In this document: positions 1 through 12,002 of the stretch, one piece after another
Position numbering within the stretch: the first letter of the stretch is position 1
Layout of the letters: the number at the start of each line of letters is the position of its first letter
Origin: Antedon mediterranea
Taxonomy: Eukaryota > Echinodermata > Crinoidea > Comatulida > Antedonidae
Length of the DNA stretch: 64,000 nucleotides
Direction of reading: 5' to 3'
NCBI RefSeq assembly: GCF_964355755.1
Contig: NC_092672.1
Coordinates: 24,238,501-24,302,500 of the forward strand
Translations under genes and position numbers: made by a program
Notes under the pieces: model-generated
Told to the model about the DNA's origin: nothing
Database searches by the model: none
What the model saw: only the letters and a program-made list of their open reading frames with translations

Positions 1-11
1 GGTGCGATGCG

Positions 12-2553
12 ATGCGAAAGAGGGACAAAAGACAAAAAATCAAGAATGATGCAGCAAAATTGGAAGCATATAGAAAGAAAGACAGAGAAAGGAAGAGGAA
101 TAAAGCCCAAGAAAGGAAAGCACTATCATCACCACAGGACACAGCAGACAAAGAAACCTCCTTTGTCAACCGCCAAGCAATGTCGAGAGCATTAAATAAA
201 GCCTCAGAGGCTTTGCTGCACAGATTGTTGGAAACTTTACTCCAAACTCCAAAGAGAAATTGATCGATCGTATAAAATCACCAAAGCTAGTTGGTGTGAG
301 AGGTAGGTTTCACTTTCATGTTTTAATAAAAAATGTTCAGAATTTAAACTAATAAAACTGAACTGGTTTTACACGATTATTGAATGAATTTTACTTAAAT
401 ATAGTGTCTGAAATGTAGCAAATTACATTTCAATGTATTATTTTAATATATTAATAAATTATTTGTTTAGACCATAAGGTAGGGAACACAAAGGAGGGGG
501 GGGGGGGGTTAGGATTTTTGTCGTTGTTTGGGGATGTAATAAGGAGTATTTGTTAATGCAAAACTAGCATTATGTTATTTGTAAATTAATTTAGTTCAGT
601 GTCAGTTAGAGAGCACATAGGCCTATACACATTTATTGTTTGTTTATTTTTATTATAAACATTATTAACCATATGGGAGATGGGGTAATCTCATATGTAT
701 GTAATAAGGACATTTGTATTTGAAAAAAGCATGTTTAATTTACAAACAATTGACAAATGATCATCCTTTATAATGTGTACAATAGTGCTTATTTGAAATC
801 CAGAAGCTGTATAAAAATATACTACAATAATAATGTAATTTCTTTCTTTATAGGTGGCCGACCTACATATTCCGACTGGGAGACTGAATGGATCACACAA
901 TTTTTGAAGAGGGCAAACATTTCTTACACATGCCCCAGAAGAGGAGATAGTGTTTACATTGGTAAAGATGACAATCACAACAGTCTCTATCACCCAAGAC
1001 ACTACTGCTTTGGACTGTAAAAGAAATTGTGGGCTTGATAAATTCTGAAAATGATGATATGAAGGCTTCATATGGATCACTCTACAGGAAGAAGAAGAAG
1101 TATATTTTCTTTAAAGATTATATGCCCGAGAACTCATGTGCATGTGAATACTGCGAGAATTTAAGCATGCTGCTGGAGATGGTAAAAAGGAACAAAGCTG
1201 ACATTCCTCATGATATCAAGGATTTCATATCAATGTCTATGTGTGACCAATTAAGGAAGAGCTGTGCTTATGGTGAGTGCTTGAATTGTTCAGATGGAAA
1301 TGAGTACATCAACCGAGTGGTTCAAGATCTTCAGGGCTTAGAGACTGCAGTTTCTTATTTTCAGTGGAAGACTGATCCATCAACACAGTATGCTATCAAG
1401 AAGTAAGTAACAGAAAGTGGGGCTGATGCAGCAACAGAATTATTTAAGCAATATAAACACTACAAGATACACAACTACAATAATATCAGGCAACATAGAG
1501 AGTTAATTGAGTTATTAAAGAAAAGAATTGCCAACACTCATGAAGTTATAATTCAAGTTGATTTCAGTATGAATTATGATAATAAACAGAGAAATGATGT
1601 CCAAAAGGCATTTTTTGGACATGAACGTTTTAACATCTTCACAGCCTGTATTTGGTACAGTGAGTCTGGAGAGGTTAAGTGCCAATCAGCATGTATTGTA
1701 TCCAACAGGGCCAGGCATGACAAAGTACTTGCATACATTTGTTGCAAAGATTTAATTAAGTTAGCTCGTAAAATTGTTCCTCAAACCAATGCAGTTCATT
1801 TTTGGTCAGATGGGTGTGGGGGCCAATTTAAAAGCAAATATTGTTTTTATTTAATTGCCTGTCTTTACCCCCATTAAAATTACATGGAGTTATTTTGAGT
1901 CCCATCATGGGAAGGGGCCAGTTGACCGGATTGGCGGAATTTTAAAGACTTCTGTCTATTCAGATGTTCGAACAGGAAACGTTATTATCACAAGTGCAAA
2001 AGAATTCACCAGTTATGGCAGTACAAGAATGAAACATATCCATATTCCATACTTGGACAATGAAGATGTGGAAGACCAAAAGCCCGATTTTCTAAACTTC
2101 TTAGTTTTTGACATACATGGGACACACCAAGTCCACTTTGTTGAAAGATGTGGCAAGAAATTAAATTTCTATCACAACAGCCATTTTTCTGGTACTTGGG
2201 AAGATGATAAAACACCATTCAAACAGAAAGAGTATGGAAGTAATGTGGAGGTTGATGTACCGGCACCGATAAAGTACAAAGTTGATGACTGGGTTTTAGT
2301 TAATTATGAGAAAAATCAATACCCAGGTTTAGTAAAAAAAATAATTGATGATAACTTTGAAGTTAGTTGCTTGGAATCCTATGGTCCATCCCAATGGAGA
2401 TGGCCAGACAAACCTGATATCATTTGGTATAAATCTAATCAGATATGTAGACAACTTGATGTACCAGAGCAGGTAATCACTGCCAGTAGATGTCTGTTAA
2501 AATTCCGTCCCGCCACTTTCCGTCCTGCCACTAGAGCAAATATTTTTAATTGA
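12..2553 (+). pseudogene. Decayed transposase-like gene, two exons, several frameshifts
   Basis: The product resembles an uncharacterised, repetitive metazoan protein family that I recognise from memory and regard as transposon-derived. The N-terminal exon (to about 302) encodes a basic, coiled-coil-like stretch (KKDRERKRNKAQERK). An intron follows, with donor GTAGGT after 302 and acceptor TTTATAG before 854. The second exon carries the family signatures QVDFSMNY (near 1560), HFWSDGCGGQFKSK (near 1800) and ESHHGKGPVDRIGG (near 1900), which could be the D-D-E/D catalytic positions. The C-terminus (VDDWVLVNYEKNQYPGLV onward) looks SH3-like. The copy is broken: a frameshift near 245-255, another near 1005, an in-frame TAA at 1404-1406, and a frameshift in the C-run near 1870. 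It was probably a multi-exon transposable element gene, now dead. The 5' end may lie outside the window. The catalytic assignment is inference. Confidence 0.65.
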
Positions 2554-2870
2554 ATTTTTCAAATTTAATTCAATTGGTTGATTGTTCTAATTTTGCTTAC
2601 CAAGTGTAAGTATATGTTGTTCATTATGATGTTATACTGAAATTTAACTTTATAGCCATTTAAACTTTTTTGTATAATTTTGTTGAATATGTTCATTCCG
2701 TCCCGCCACCGAAACATTTTATGTTGCCATGACAACAGAGAGGCGGTGCATCATCAAACTAATTTTGCAAAATGTAGTACCTGTTATTAACTTGCCTGAG
2801 GCAAAATATTCACTCTCTGTGATTGGTATATAATAAATAATAAGTAGTATTGTATTTTCCGTCCCGCCAC
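2503..2870 (+). repeat. Four copies of a 14-bp TTCCGTCCCGCCAC motif
   Basis: Copies start at 2503, 2518 (one mismatch, CCTG for CCCG), 2696 and 2857. The first two lie inside the last codons of the transposase-like frame and read FRPATFRPAT. The other two lie beyond its stop. GC-rich words this long are rare in the surrounding AT-rich DNA. They may be subterminal binding repeats of the same element, which is inference. Confidence 0.75.
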
Positions 2871-3287
2871 CGGCAGGGGGGTTTTGGATTAGGCCCTCCT
2901 ACATTAAATATCATTGCAATTATTATACTACTATATAATTTGAATTCAAGCAAATTATTTAGTTAGACAGGGGTAATAATGTCAGCTGCATTACATCAAA
3001 TCAACAAATGTTAATACAATCACACTGCTAGAAACAATGGTCAATCCAATTAATTGTGGTCCCAATATGTCCCTCATAAAGAATAGAAAAATAATAATAA
3101 TAATGATAAATAAATCACAAATAACTTTAAAATCATAGCACATGGGCGGTACTCACCAATTTTCATATTTGTTGCTCAAAAACCAAAATGTAAAACCACT
3201 AATACTAGAGAATTTATTTACAGACTTATGGCAAAATCAGCATTGCATTAAACTATCACATGGAAGTTTTCAAATATTATATACTAT
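2871..3287. other. Stretch without recognised genes
   Basis: AT-rich sequence after the last 14-bp motif. A GGCAGGGGGG run at 2872 may mark the 3' edge of the transposase-like element. Nothing else was recognised. Confidence 0.4.
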
Positions 3288-3919
3288 GGCCCTGTTTCTG
3301 CTGCCAAGAATATACACACTGTATATGGTATATTTTATATGGTATTTTTTGTGGCAGCAGAAATTGGTCTCATAAAAAATATACTGTATAAACATGGAGC
3401 TATAAAATTAGTTTTTATAGCTCCATGGTATAAATATACCGCATCGATATCGTTATCTCTGATATTTTATCATATATTTCTTGCACCTTTCTGCTGCCTT
3501 ATGAATATACCATCTATATTGTTCACCCATAACACAAGGTTTGTTAAACATACCCTACTTAGAACAATTACTAAAATGTCACAGTGGACTGAATATGTTA
3601 AGATATTTGCTCTATTTAAATGTGATAGAACCGAGGTTTCAGGGTAATAACTGGAGATGTGGAGTTTGGTTATCGTCAAAACAAGTGAACAGTAAGCAGT
3701 AAAAAACAGCAAACTGACCATGAAAAATGACTGCAAGTTGGGTACACACAGGGTTTTCCGGACCCATAGGGGATTTTGAGGGATCGAACCATAGCTATCT
3801 ATTCCTCAATCCATACAATCTCACAAAGTAGTTTTCAAAAGGAACGGGTCACCGAATTATAATTCTAATATATTATTACGGTATGTTTATGCCGTACATA
3901 TTGTAGCAGAAACAGGGCC
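3288..3919. mobile_element. MITE-like inverted-repeat element, 632 bp
   Basis: The ends are inverted copies: GGCCCTGTTTCTGCT at 3288 and AGCAGAAACAGGGCC ending at 3919. A TAT triplet flanks both sides (3285-3287 and 3920-3922), compatible with a 3-bp target duplication. TTTCTGCTGCC also occurs internally in both orientations (about 3295, 3352, 3487), and a hairpin GGAGCTATAAAA/TTTTTATAGCTCC sits at 3394-3426. No coding capacity is seen. The superfamily is unresolved; a 3-bp TSD would suit PIF/Harbinger, but TAT is not the usual TWA. Confidence 0.6.
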
Positions 3920-3932
3920 TATCTTACATTAA

Positions 3933-4977
3933 CACTTTGACTGCCAGAGGTTTTTCCAGTTAGAAACTGCCACCGCCAGCGTTTATAGACCAATTCGATG
4001 TTTTTATCAAAGCTGATTGAAACTATGTATGTGATCTGATTTACATGTAATTTAGACTAAAATAATCAAAAAGATTTTAGCTTTACAATGGTACCAAGAA
4101 CGATTTTCAAATCGCAATATGTAAATCGTAATAGTAAAATGAAAGTAACCCACTTTTTGAGTTTTTCGTAGTTTTGCGCAAGAAAGTCGAGATATACGCG
4201 ATTTTGTGCAAGACATCACAATATGAAAATATCGCCCGGTGAGATCAACAAACAACGAAAAATTACTTACACGGCACCGGTAGGCCTATAAAAACAAGTT
4301 ATCACTATCGAAAAATGTATTATATTTTATAAATCATAAATCTTACATCAATGTTTCGCCAAAATCCACATAGTAAAGACACCAGGCCTAGTTAACTAGG
4401 CCTAAAGTTGGTCCAGAACTGTTTTACGACTAGGCCTAGGCTATAGCCTAGTACTACTACTAGCCTAGCTAGTAAAATGATGATAATATTCATACCATGT
4501 CTAAACAAGTTTGTTGCGTGAAACTCGGCCACTCACAGTGAAGCACCAAAACAATTAGGGTATACATACAATAATAAAATTAAAGACTTCATATTGAAAA
4601 TTCATCCATTATTTTTTATTCAGATAACAAACAAACATTCCAATCCACATAAACCTTTGTAATGCTTCGGCGGCATAGCTAGCGCGCGACCGATACACAA
4701 TGCGCCAAACCATCGCTGTACGCGCTACTGTGATGCGTGGTGTATGTTATTTCTACAGGTACCATTTTGACAATCGTTCGTAACCAGATTAGTTACTTTC
4801 AAAAAGTTATCTATTCACGGTCCAGACCGAATATAGTGTCCATATTTATAGTATATACCAATAATTAACCTATCTACCGGATTTCGTAAAAAAACGCGAA
4901 AAACGAAGATCTTCGTGTTTGGCAGTCAAGCGTTGTGTTTCCAAAAACGAAGATCTTCGTGTTTGGCACTCAAAGTG
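3933..4977. mobile_element. piggyBac-type MITE, 1045 bp, TTAA flanks
   Basis: TTAA flanks both ends (3929-3932 and 4978-4981). The terminal inverted repeats are CACTTTGACTGCCA at 3933 and TGGCACTCAAAGTG ending at 4977 (one mismatch). TTAA target sites with a CACTTTGNNTGCCA-like end are the known piggyBac pattern. The right end carries two tandem copies of a block with the palindrome ACGAAGATCTTCGT followed by GTTTGGCANTCAA (about 4902-4928 and 4946-4975). The middle (4380-4470) is dense in TAGGCCTAG words. No transposase frame is present, so it is non-autonomous. Confidence 0.85.
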
Positions 4978-5031
4978 TTAATGGCTCATTGGGATGACTA
5001 AAGGTTGGTATTAATAGTAATACCTAAGGGT

Positions 5032-5508
5032 AGACTCACAGCGTCAGGTTTGTTATCCAACACAAGGTAATCCGTGTCGATAAAAGTCAAGGTGTTTAGA
5101 CACAACGATCGACATTCCAATGCCCACATTTAAAACACTCTGATTAGGTCTAAGCAGATAGAACTATGCATACATTGATGACAAACACATGATGGTTTAC
5201 ATTGTAAAGTTATAAATTTTATATTCATATAATGTTACCATCAAAATATATTGATTTATACTACTCTTACTACTTACCACTTGCAGAATTGCAATCTTGC
5301 TGTACAGGTATGCTGTTGGCCTGCTAATTGTGGTCGTGTCTTTTCATTTGTTAAAGTTAAAATCACTGGATTATCCTTATTAAATCTACCCTCTCCTGCT
5401 AGGGTTATTAACGCCACTGGTGAGGCGTAACAGCTTCCTAACGCTAATCTGCAGCTTAGTTCACATACAAAAATATGTACACTGCTTACATAACGCCACT
5501 GTGAGTCT
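5032..5508. mobile_element. Candidate MITE with AGACTCACAG ends
   Basis: AGACTCACAG at 5032 is mirrored by CTGTGAGTCT ending at 5508. The inner sequence CAGCGTCAGGTTTGTTAT after the left end recurs with few changes at 57647, which supports a dispersed family. No coding sequence or clear target duplication was found. Confidence 0.45.
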
Positions 5509-7737
5509 GAACATACCATGAGACACTGAACAGTACTATGTTTAAAAATAAAGGTGATTAATCAAAGACTCCAGCTGATATTACTCCTCCACATAAAACT
5601 CCTAGAAAGTAGGAAGCCTTTTGTCCTCTTCCCTGACTGACTGAGCAGATATATATGATCTCTCCATTAATAATTTATATTGTAAACCTTATTATGTAAA
5701 CAGAAATATCAATGAAAATTCTTCTTCACTAAAAAGTTTTTTAAAGATATGCTACATTATTAGCAATTTATACCTAAATCCAGCCCTCAGTCTTAACCCT
5801 TTCCCAACATGCAATTCGTTTTATGAGGAGATTCACTACATTATTAGCAAATTACCCCCTAAATCCACCCTTTTTGAACATGGCTGTTGAAAAGGTGTGT
5901 CATCCAATGGAATAGTTTTATTGCCAGTATTGTATGTCTGTGGATTTTCCATCTGAATTGACATAGCAGCAATCAATCATTTAATTAAGAAACCTTTGAT
6001 ATCAACAAACATATAAGCCAGTTTCGAAGTTACCTACTTCTATTCTAGTTGTAGTTAAATTGTTTCTACTGAATAATAATTTAAACGAAGCACAATCGGC
6101 CTATAAAATTAGAAGTAAAAAAAAACTAGAGGTGCCATTTATTATGAATTTCATGTGCGAGAGCATTTCCGGCCATCTAGAGGTGTCATTTAACAAAATT
6201 TGCTTTAAATCCCGCTCCCTTTTCAGATCCTGGCTAAGGCCCTGGACATTTGGGCAATCCCCTTAAGATAGTCCTGCTACCGCCCCTGTAAATAATTCTA
6301 AGCATGTGAAACAAAATACTGATTATTGATTATTTGAAAGTGGATAATTTAAAAACATAAAATATGTTGGTATCACATGGATGACACACACACACACAGA
6401 GTGATATCACTTTGTTAGTTTTACTGTCTTGTGCTGCTATCTGTATCGTGGTATTCTAGCTTTAAAATTAAAAAAAATTAAGATAAAATGAGTTGATTAT
6501 TTATTATTGAAATGAGTATTTATTATTCAATTACATAATAAAAAAATAGTTTTGATAGCTGAATTCAATTAGCTTGGTGTTTATGAACATCTATTACTAC
6601 ATTAATACATAACTTGCTTGCTCATCTTGATTGTGCTAAGTGCCATAAGTAAAAAGTAATTATGTCGGATGAGTATCACCCTTCCTCATCATTACCTTGT
6701 CTTTAGTAAGTCAGGGCGTTTAGTGTTACCCAAGATGGAAAACCAATAGGATGAGAAACTCGTTTCTCACTACTGCAATGAGTCAATTCAATGAAACTTG
6801 GAAACATTGATCATTTTATGCTATATCTTTACACATACCAATCTTGCTTGTATTTTGTATTTTGTATTTTAAACGATTTATTTTATCTGTATTTTACCAA
6901 ATTTTAACATTTTTTAACTCATTTTTATATTTTTATGTGAATTTTTAACTTTAAACAAACAAAAATAATGTACATATTTTTCTGTATTTGACCATGAATA
7001 AATGAATACTAGGCCGGTAATTTGTTTAGGTTTATACCTAATTAGGCCTACTGTAATAATATTCAATTCAAATTGTTCTATCCTAATTATAGTTTTCAAA
7101 GTATTAAATACAAAATTACTAAAGAAATATAAAATGGAGACTGCTTTATTTTTTTTTAATACATAAGCAATATTATAATAATAATTAATCTGATACTCTA
7201 GAATATAAGTTTAAAGTTGATTATTTTAATAAAATATAATATTTTTGGCGTCATATCGATGCTTTATTCCGTGTTTCCAAGATAATTATATCAGTAACTC
7301 GGAATCTCGGAAGGTCAATTTTAAGTGTCCGTACAATAAAAAGAAGTTTGCTATTCATTTTGTATAACAAACACATGGAATATTTTAAAACACATTTTGT
7401 TTCTATTGTTCACTAATCGTTGTATATACTTTATTGTTTTATAGCATTGCTATGTTTTAATATTGTTGGTGTTCCACTTAGTGCTTTTTAACAATTAGGC
7501 TTAAATATAGTTGTTACTGTGTGCAAAACAATATCAGTTTTTTTGTGGCAACAGTGTACAGTTATATGTTATAATTGAAAATATAATCTTTAATGTGTGT
7601 TATTATCAATACATAATGCTATACATTATGTTTTTTTACGCTATGGTCATAAATTTCCATTTGAAACACTTTATGAAAACAATAGTGTCTTGACCATTTT
7701 ATTAAATTAATATTTTTTTAAACAGTATTTAATAGTT
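5509..7737. other. Stretch without recognised genes
   Basis: AT-rich sequence with a short CA microsatellite near 6387-6398 and many homopolymer runs. No coding, RNA or repeat feature could be supported on either strand. Confidence 0.4.
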
Positions 7738-8105
7738 AAAGGTGTATTGTCCTCAAAATCATGAAAAATAAAGATTAATTAAATCAGATTTTGAATGTTA
7801 TTTTGTAGGGTTTTATTAATAAAGTTAATTAATGTAATCACTTCCGTAGAAAAAAAAACGAAAAATAATAATGTTTTCACTTATAAAATGACACTAAATG
7901 GTTAAATTTAACCAAAAACCTTTGGGTTGGCAGCCAATTTGAACATTTTTTCATTAAAATATTTAATTTGAATTTTTTTCAGGTAAATACATTTTTTTGG
8001 ATCAAATTTTTGGTCAAAATGGATAACTATTATGTTACATAAAAATGGCACATTCAACAAAAATGTTATGAATAATTTTTTTTTATAGGGAGACATTACA
8101 TCTTT
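7738..8105 (+). mobile_element. MITE family A, copy 1
   Basis: The left end AAAGGTGTATTGTCCTC and the right end (reverse complement AAAGATGTAATGTCTCCC) form imperfect inverted repeats. Reading inward, the sequence matches the reverse complement of 19806-20108 over its whole length: shared words include CATGAAAAATAAAGATTAAT, TTTTCACT..AAAATGACAC, GGCAGCCAA and TTTTTTCAGGTAAAT. Two homologous full-length copies with the same ends define a family. No protein is encoded. Confidence 0.7.
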
Positions 8106-9066
8106 GACAAAAACACTTAAAATTTCACAAACCTTCAATTGTTCTTACAAATGGTTTTGTATTTTAAAAGTGCAATTTTCACAAATTATTTTTTAGACAG
8201 GTCACTTAAAAAATACCCTATGATCCCTGTGTATTATAATGATTAAAGATGCTAGTTGTACTGAATATTTTAGTATGTTTTATTCAACATTTTTAGTAAT
8301 GCATTTTGCCATACTCTCTTTTATTGTCAACACACTACCAACTCCGTCCACCACCTCCTCCTCATTAAATAGAAGAAGAAGAAGAGCAATGATATTAAAG
8401 GATGTAATATAGACCCATATTAGACCCATTTTTAGTTTGTAATTATTTTTTCCATAATACATTACAAGGGCCTATACATTTTATATTACACAGTGCCCTC
8501 ACTCATCATTTATTTTACTTACTGTTTATATTGTTAGCACTTTCAGTACCAGTGTACTGTTCAATAAAAACCCAAAAATCTGTACAAAATTTAATTTCAT
8601 TTTGTTTAAAGCTTTTTTACAAAACACCTTTTAATTGAAATAGCATTTAAAATAAAAGAAAAACAATTACCAGCATTAAACTAGATGATGATTTCATTTC
8701 ATTATTCGGTCTATTTCAGTATATACATTAAAAAAAATTAAATTGGGGAGATGGTCAACCTAAGTGAACTTACATCACTGAGCTATACGGTAATATTTTT
8801 TGTCTTAGTCTAATTTGGCTTATATTCATTCATTTTTAGTCGCGTGCAAACGAGACTCTATAGCGCACTATGTCGGCTGGTAGTTCGGTCGGTAAACAGT
8901 AACTCAAATTTGTGCATGTGACTGCAGCCATGTATATGGCCTTGTTAATCATCTATTTAAATAATAATAAATACAACATAGTACAAAACTGACTCCAAAT
9001 AACAAGAGGCAAGCCATGATTCAACGTTTTAAATCTACCCACTGTACAGTGTTTCATATTTTAGAA
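8106..9066. other. Stretch without recognised genes
   Basis: AT-rich sequence between MITE A and the BEL element. A GAAGAAGAAGAA run lies near 8370-8386. Nothing else was recognised. Confidence 0.4.
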
Positions 9067-9600
9067 CACGGATACCGGCTGCCCGCTATCCAGACAGATA
9101 ACCACACCGGTTACAATACAACACGAACACAGCACTTTGGATCCGTACAATTTAATATGTAAAGCGGTTATATGGTAACTGAAACAATAACAATAACAAA
9201 TAAATAATAGAGCACGGGAGCCAAGCCCATCGGGCACACAATGCGCAAATCCCGGCTATGTGAAGTGTTACCTACAAACAGTATCACACCAGCCAATGCC
9301 GGCGAGAAAGCTATCATAAATAATAGGCCTATATGTACTAAGATAACAACGTACAGTAGTAATCTATCAAGATCAATTTTAGGTTAAGTTAAGTCGGTAT
9401 ATCGTAATACATTATTATAAACTTAGCTACTTACAACAACTGTAAATGCACCAGCATCGCACGATACAATCCCTTGCATGATATGACGAATGTATAGTAA
9501 TTCGTCCACTAGAACTACGTATACCTAACGAGTCATTCGTGTGCTAAATACTATTCAAATGAGCCACGCTATACGGCGGCAGGTGCGCTAAGCCGGCACA
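9067..9600 (-). repeat. BEL element 3' LTR, 534 bp
   Basis: Read on the minus strand it starts TGTGCCGGCTTAGC at 9600 and ends ATCCGTG at 9067. It aligns with 15180-15634 throughout. Compared with that copy it keeps an extra 79 bp (about 9510-9588) between GAATGTATAG and CGGCAGGTG. Confidence 0.9.
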
Positions 9601-9610
9601 CTCCCCGTTT
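9601..9610 (-). promoter_or_regulatory. BEL polypurine tract
   Basis: On the minus strand AAACGGGGAG lies directly before the TGTGCC start of the 3' LTR, as expected for the plus-strand priming site of an LTR retrotransposon. This placement also fixes the LTR edge. Confidence 0.7.
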
Positions 9611-9722
9611 GGTATACAAAGTATACCACTACTTTAAAAAATTACATGAAAATATATTAATTATTGAAATAAAATTCTGCTTCTTAAAGGAATGAACATG
9701 ATATTTTACACCGTACAATCCT

Positions 9723-11663
9723 TCACTCCATATCTTCTACCGGAATCAGCAACACCAGTTCATTGCTTGGTCTAGAAAGCAGCTTGGTTGAACCATCTCG
9801 GCTCACTTTTAATTCCACCTTCCGCACCAATTTGTCACTACTTTCAAAAGTGCTTGTGACTCTTGCCATTGGCCAATTATTTTGATGAATTGCCTTTTCC
9901 TTCATTAGGATGAGGTCGCCCTCCTTCAGACATCGTCTTACACGATGCCATTTCCTTCTACCGTGTAGAAGGGGAAGATATTCTTTCTTCCACCTGGACC
10001 AAAACGTATCGGCCAGGTATTGCACCCTCCGCCATTGCCTTCCAACTAAGTCGTTCTTGGTAAAACCGATACCAAGAGGGGCCCTCACGTGATTAGACTT
10101 TTGAGTCAAAATCATATTTGGTGTTAGCACATCAGGAGATTGTGGATCACTTGGTATCGGCGTAAGCGGTCTTGAGTTCACAATCGCCGTAACTTCTGCC
10201 ATAAGTGTCGTCAGAACCTCATGTGACAGCTGGATAGGTCCTAAGTCGGCAAACATAGAATCTAGGATGCGTCTGCATATGCCAATCATCCTTTCTAATG
10301 TTCCGCCCATATGGGAGGAATGGGGAGGATTAAACAACCACGCACAGTTATTCTCTAAAAGGTATTTCTTGACTCCACCATCGGTGCTAAGTATACAAAT
10401 CTCGTTACACGCTCCCATGAAGTTTGTGCCACAGTCTGATTGAATCTGACCTACTGGTCCACGAATGGCAAGGAATCTCCGCAAGGCGTTGATGAAGCTT
10501 GACGTGTCCATAGACTCTGTAATCTCAATATGAATGACGCGGCAAGACATACACGTAAACAGTACCGCCCAACGTTTTGCTCTCGCCATACCTCCTATCG
10601 TTTTACGTGATGACACTATCCATGGTCCAAATACATCTAGGCCAACGTACGTAAAAGGAGGGGCCATGGACAAGCGCTCAGCTGGCAAGTCCGCCATCTT
10701 TTTACCCAGTTCCTTGCCTCTTCTCTTCCGGCACTTGATACACTTGCTAATTATACTGTCGACCCTTCGTTTCTCCGCCACAATCCAGTATCCAGCACTT
10801 CTAATAGCTCCTCGCGTGAAATGCTTTCCCTGATGTTGGACTTGTGCATGGTAATATTGAATGATTAAGTCGGAGACGTGATGTGACCCTCGTCCAATTA
10901 TCGGGTGTGTGTCCAGCTCTCCCATCCCAGCGTTCTTAAGACGACCGCCAACTCGGAGAAGTCCATTTCCGTCTATGAAAGGGTCCAACTTGATGAGTGC
11001 CTTTGACTTAGGCAGCGGATTACCACTCTCCAGAAACTCCAGCTCATCTGCAAAGACAGCGCGTTGGGTGGCGCCTATAACAATTCGGCTTGAGTCATCC
11101 AGTGTCGTAGATGATGCACATATGTCCCAACCTTTGCACCCATCTGGTTTGGTATGTCTGTGGGAAAATGAACGTGTTATATGAACCAAGTTAGAAACTG
11201 CTCGTAAAATTCTGAACCAATCAGAGAACCTTTGAAATCGCTCCGATCCAATCTTGGTGACTTTAGGTTTGGCCACCGTAGCGTACGTGTGAACCACTGG
11301 CCGAACTTCGGGATCTTCTTCTTGGACTGGATATTCGTCGGCTGAATTCAAGTGAAGATACTGGTTACGGAGAAACGCAGGACCAACCATCCATTCCGAC
11401 AACGTCGGATCTGAGGCAGAAATGCCTCTCGAAGCAAGATCGGCTGGATTTTTTCCGGATTCGATGTATCGCCATTGGGCTGGTTGTGTGATTCTGATAA
11501 TACGTTCTACTCTGTTGCTAACATATACATAAAATCGTCTTGTTTGATTTGAAATATATCCAAGTACCACACGGCTGTCCGAGTAAAAAACCATGCTGTC
11601 CAGTTTCAGGTCTAGTTCGTCTGCAATGAGCTCTGCTATGCCAGCACCTAACACTCGGCGCAC
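9723..11663 (-). CDS. BEL RNase H C-terminal part and integrase, 646-aa open frame
   Basis: This is the largest intact frame of the element. The first ~80 residues are the end of the RNase H domain (VFYSDSRVVLGYI contains a conserved Asp; NPADLASRG is a Pao hallmark). Next come an H2C2-type zinc-binding region (YYHAQVQHQGKHFTRGAIR ... CIKCRKRRG), then the integrase core with the D-D-E residues visible in YVGLDVFGPW, QIQSDCGTNF and SSHMGGTLERM. The tail (FWSRWKKEYLPLLHGRRKW ... LKEGDLILMKE) is the DUF5641-like C-terminal domain. The product would insert the cDNA into the genome. The listed start is not a natural start: the frame is entered by a frameshift near 11655 from the upstream RNase H segment. 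No envelope frame follows. Confidence 0.9.
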   Translation of the reverse strand: MRRVLGAGIAELIADELDLKLDSMVFYSDSRVVLGYISNQTRRFYVYVSNRVERIIRITQPAQWRYIESGKNPADLASRGISASDPTLSEWMVGPAFLRNQYLHLNSADEYPVQEEDPEVRPVVHTYATVAKPKVTKIGSERFQRFSDWFRILRAVSNLVHITRSFSHRHTKPDGCKGWDICASSTTLDDSSRIVIGATQRAVFADELEFLESGNPLPKSKALIKLDPFIDGNGLLRVGGRLKNAGMGELDTHPIIGRGSHHVSDLIIQYYHAQVQHQGKHFTRGAIRSAGYWIVAEKRRVDSIISKCIKCRKRRGKELGKKMADLPAERLSMAPPFTYVGLDVFGPWIVSSRKTIGGMARAKRWAVLFTCMSCRVIHIEITESMDTSSFINALRRFLAIRGPVGQIQSDCGTNFMGACNEICILSTDGGVKKYLLENNCAWLFNPPHSSHMGGTLERMIGICRRILDSMFADLGPIQLSHEVLTTLMAEVTAIVNSRPLTPIPSDPQSPDVLTPNMILTQKSNHVRAPLGIGFTKNDLVGRQWRRVQYLADTFWSRWKKEYLPLLHGRRKWHRVRRCLKEGDLILMKEKAIHQNNWPMARVTSTFESSDKLVRKVELKVSRDGSTKLLSRPSNELVLLIPVEDME

Positions 11664-12000
11664 AGTTCGAGCCTCGGCACCGTTGTTGCTTGTTTGGGTG
11701 CTAACTTCGCCTTCCCGAGAACAAAGCTTACATAGACGTTTCCACTTTTGTCGGAAACCCGAAGATAGCTGACAGCACCGATAGCTTGGGTGGAAGCATC
11801 AACGAACGTGTGTAGTTCCCGCCTGGTCGCTTCAGTAGTAGGAACAGGTGTATATGCACGAGGGATGCGCACCTCCAACAGGGTAGGTAACAAAAGCCGC
11901 CAGTTGCGCCATGTAGATAGTGTTTGCTGTGGTAAGGGATCATCCCAATCAAGTGAACTATCCCTTGTCATCTCACGCAACAGCCGCTTACACTTGAGCA
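11648..12000 (-). pseudogene. BEL RT-RNase H connection and RNase H N-terminal segment
   Basis: The frame begins in the RT thumb/connection (KRLLREMTRD...LDWDDPLP) and enters the RNase H fold (ELHTFVDASTQAIGAVSYLR, with the first catalytic Asp in FVDAS; VPRLELCAE gives the Glu). It ends at a TAG created by a frameshift near 11655, after which the domain continues in the 9723-11663 frame. On the other side it is separated from the RT by a small AT-repeat insertion. Confidence 0.85.
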
Positions 12001-12002
12001 CT

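Noticed and set aside
498-510. G-run as a quadruplex element
   Set aside because: A single homopolymer run, possibly of uncertain length; no four-tract arrangement.
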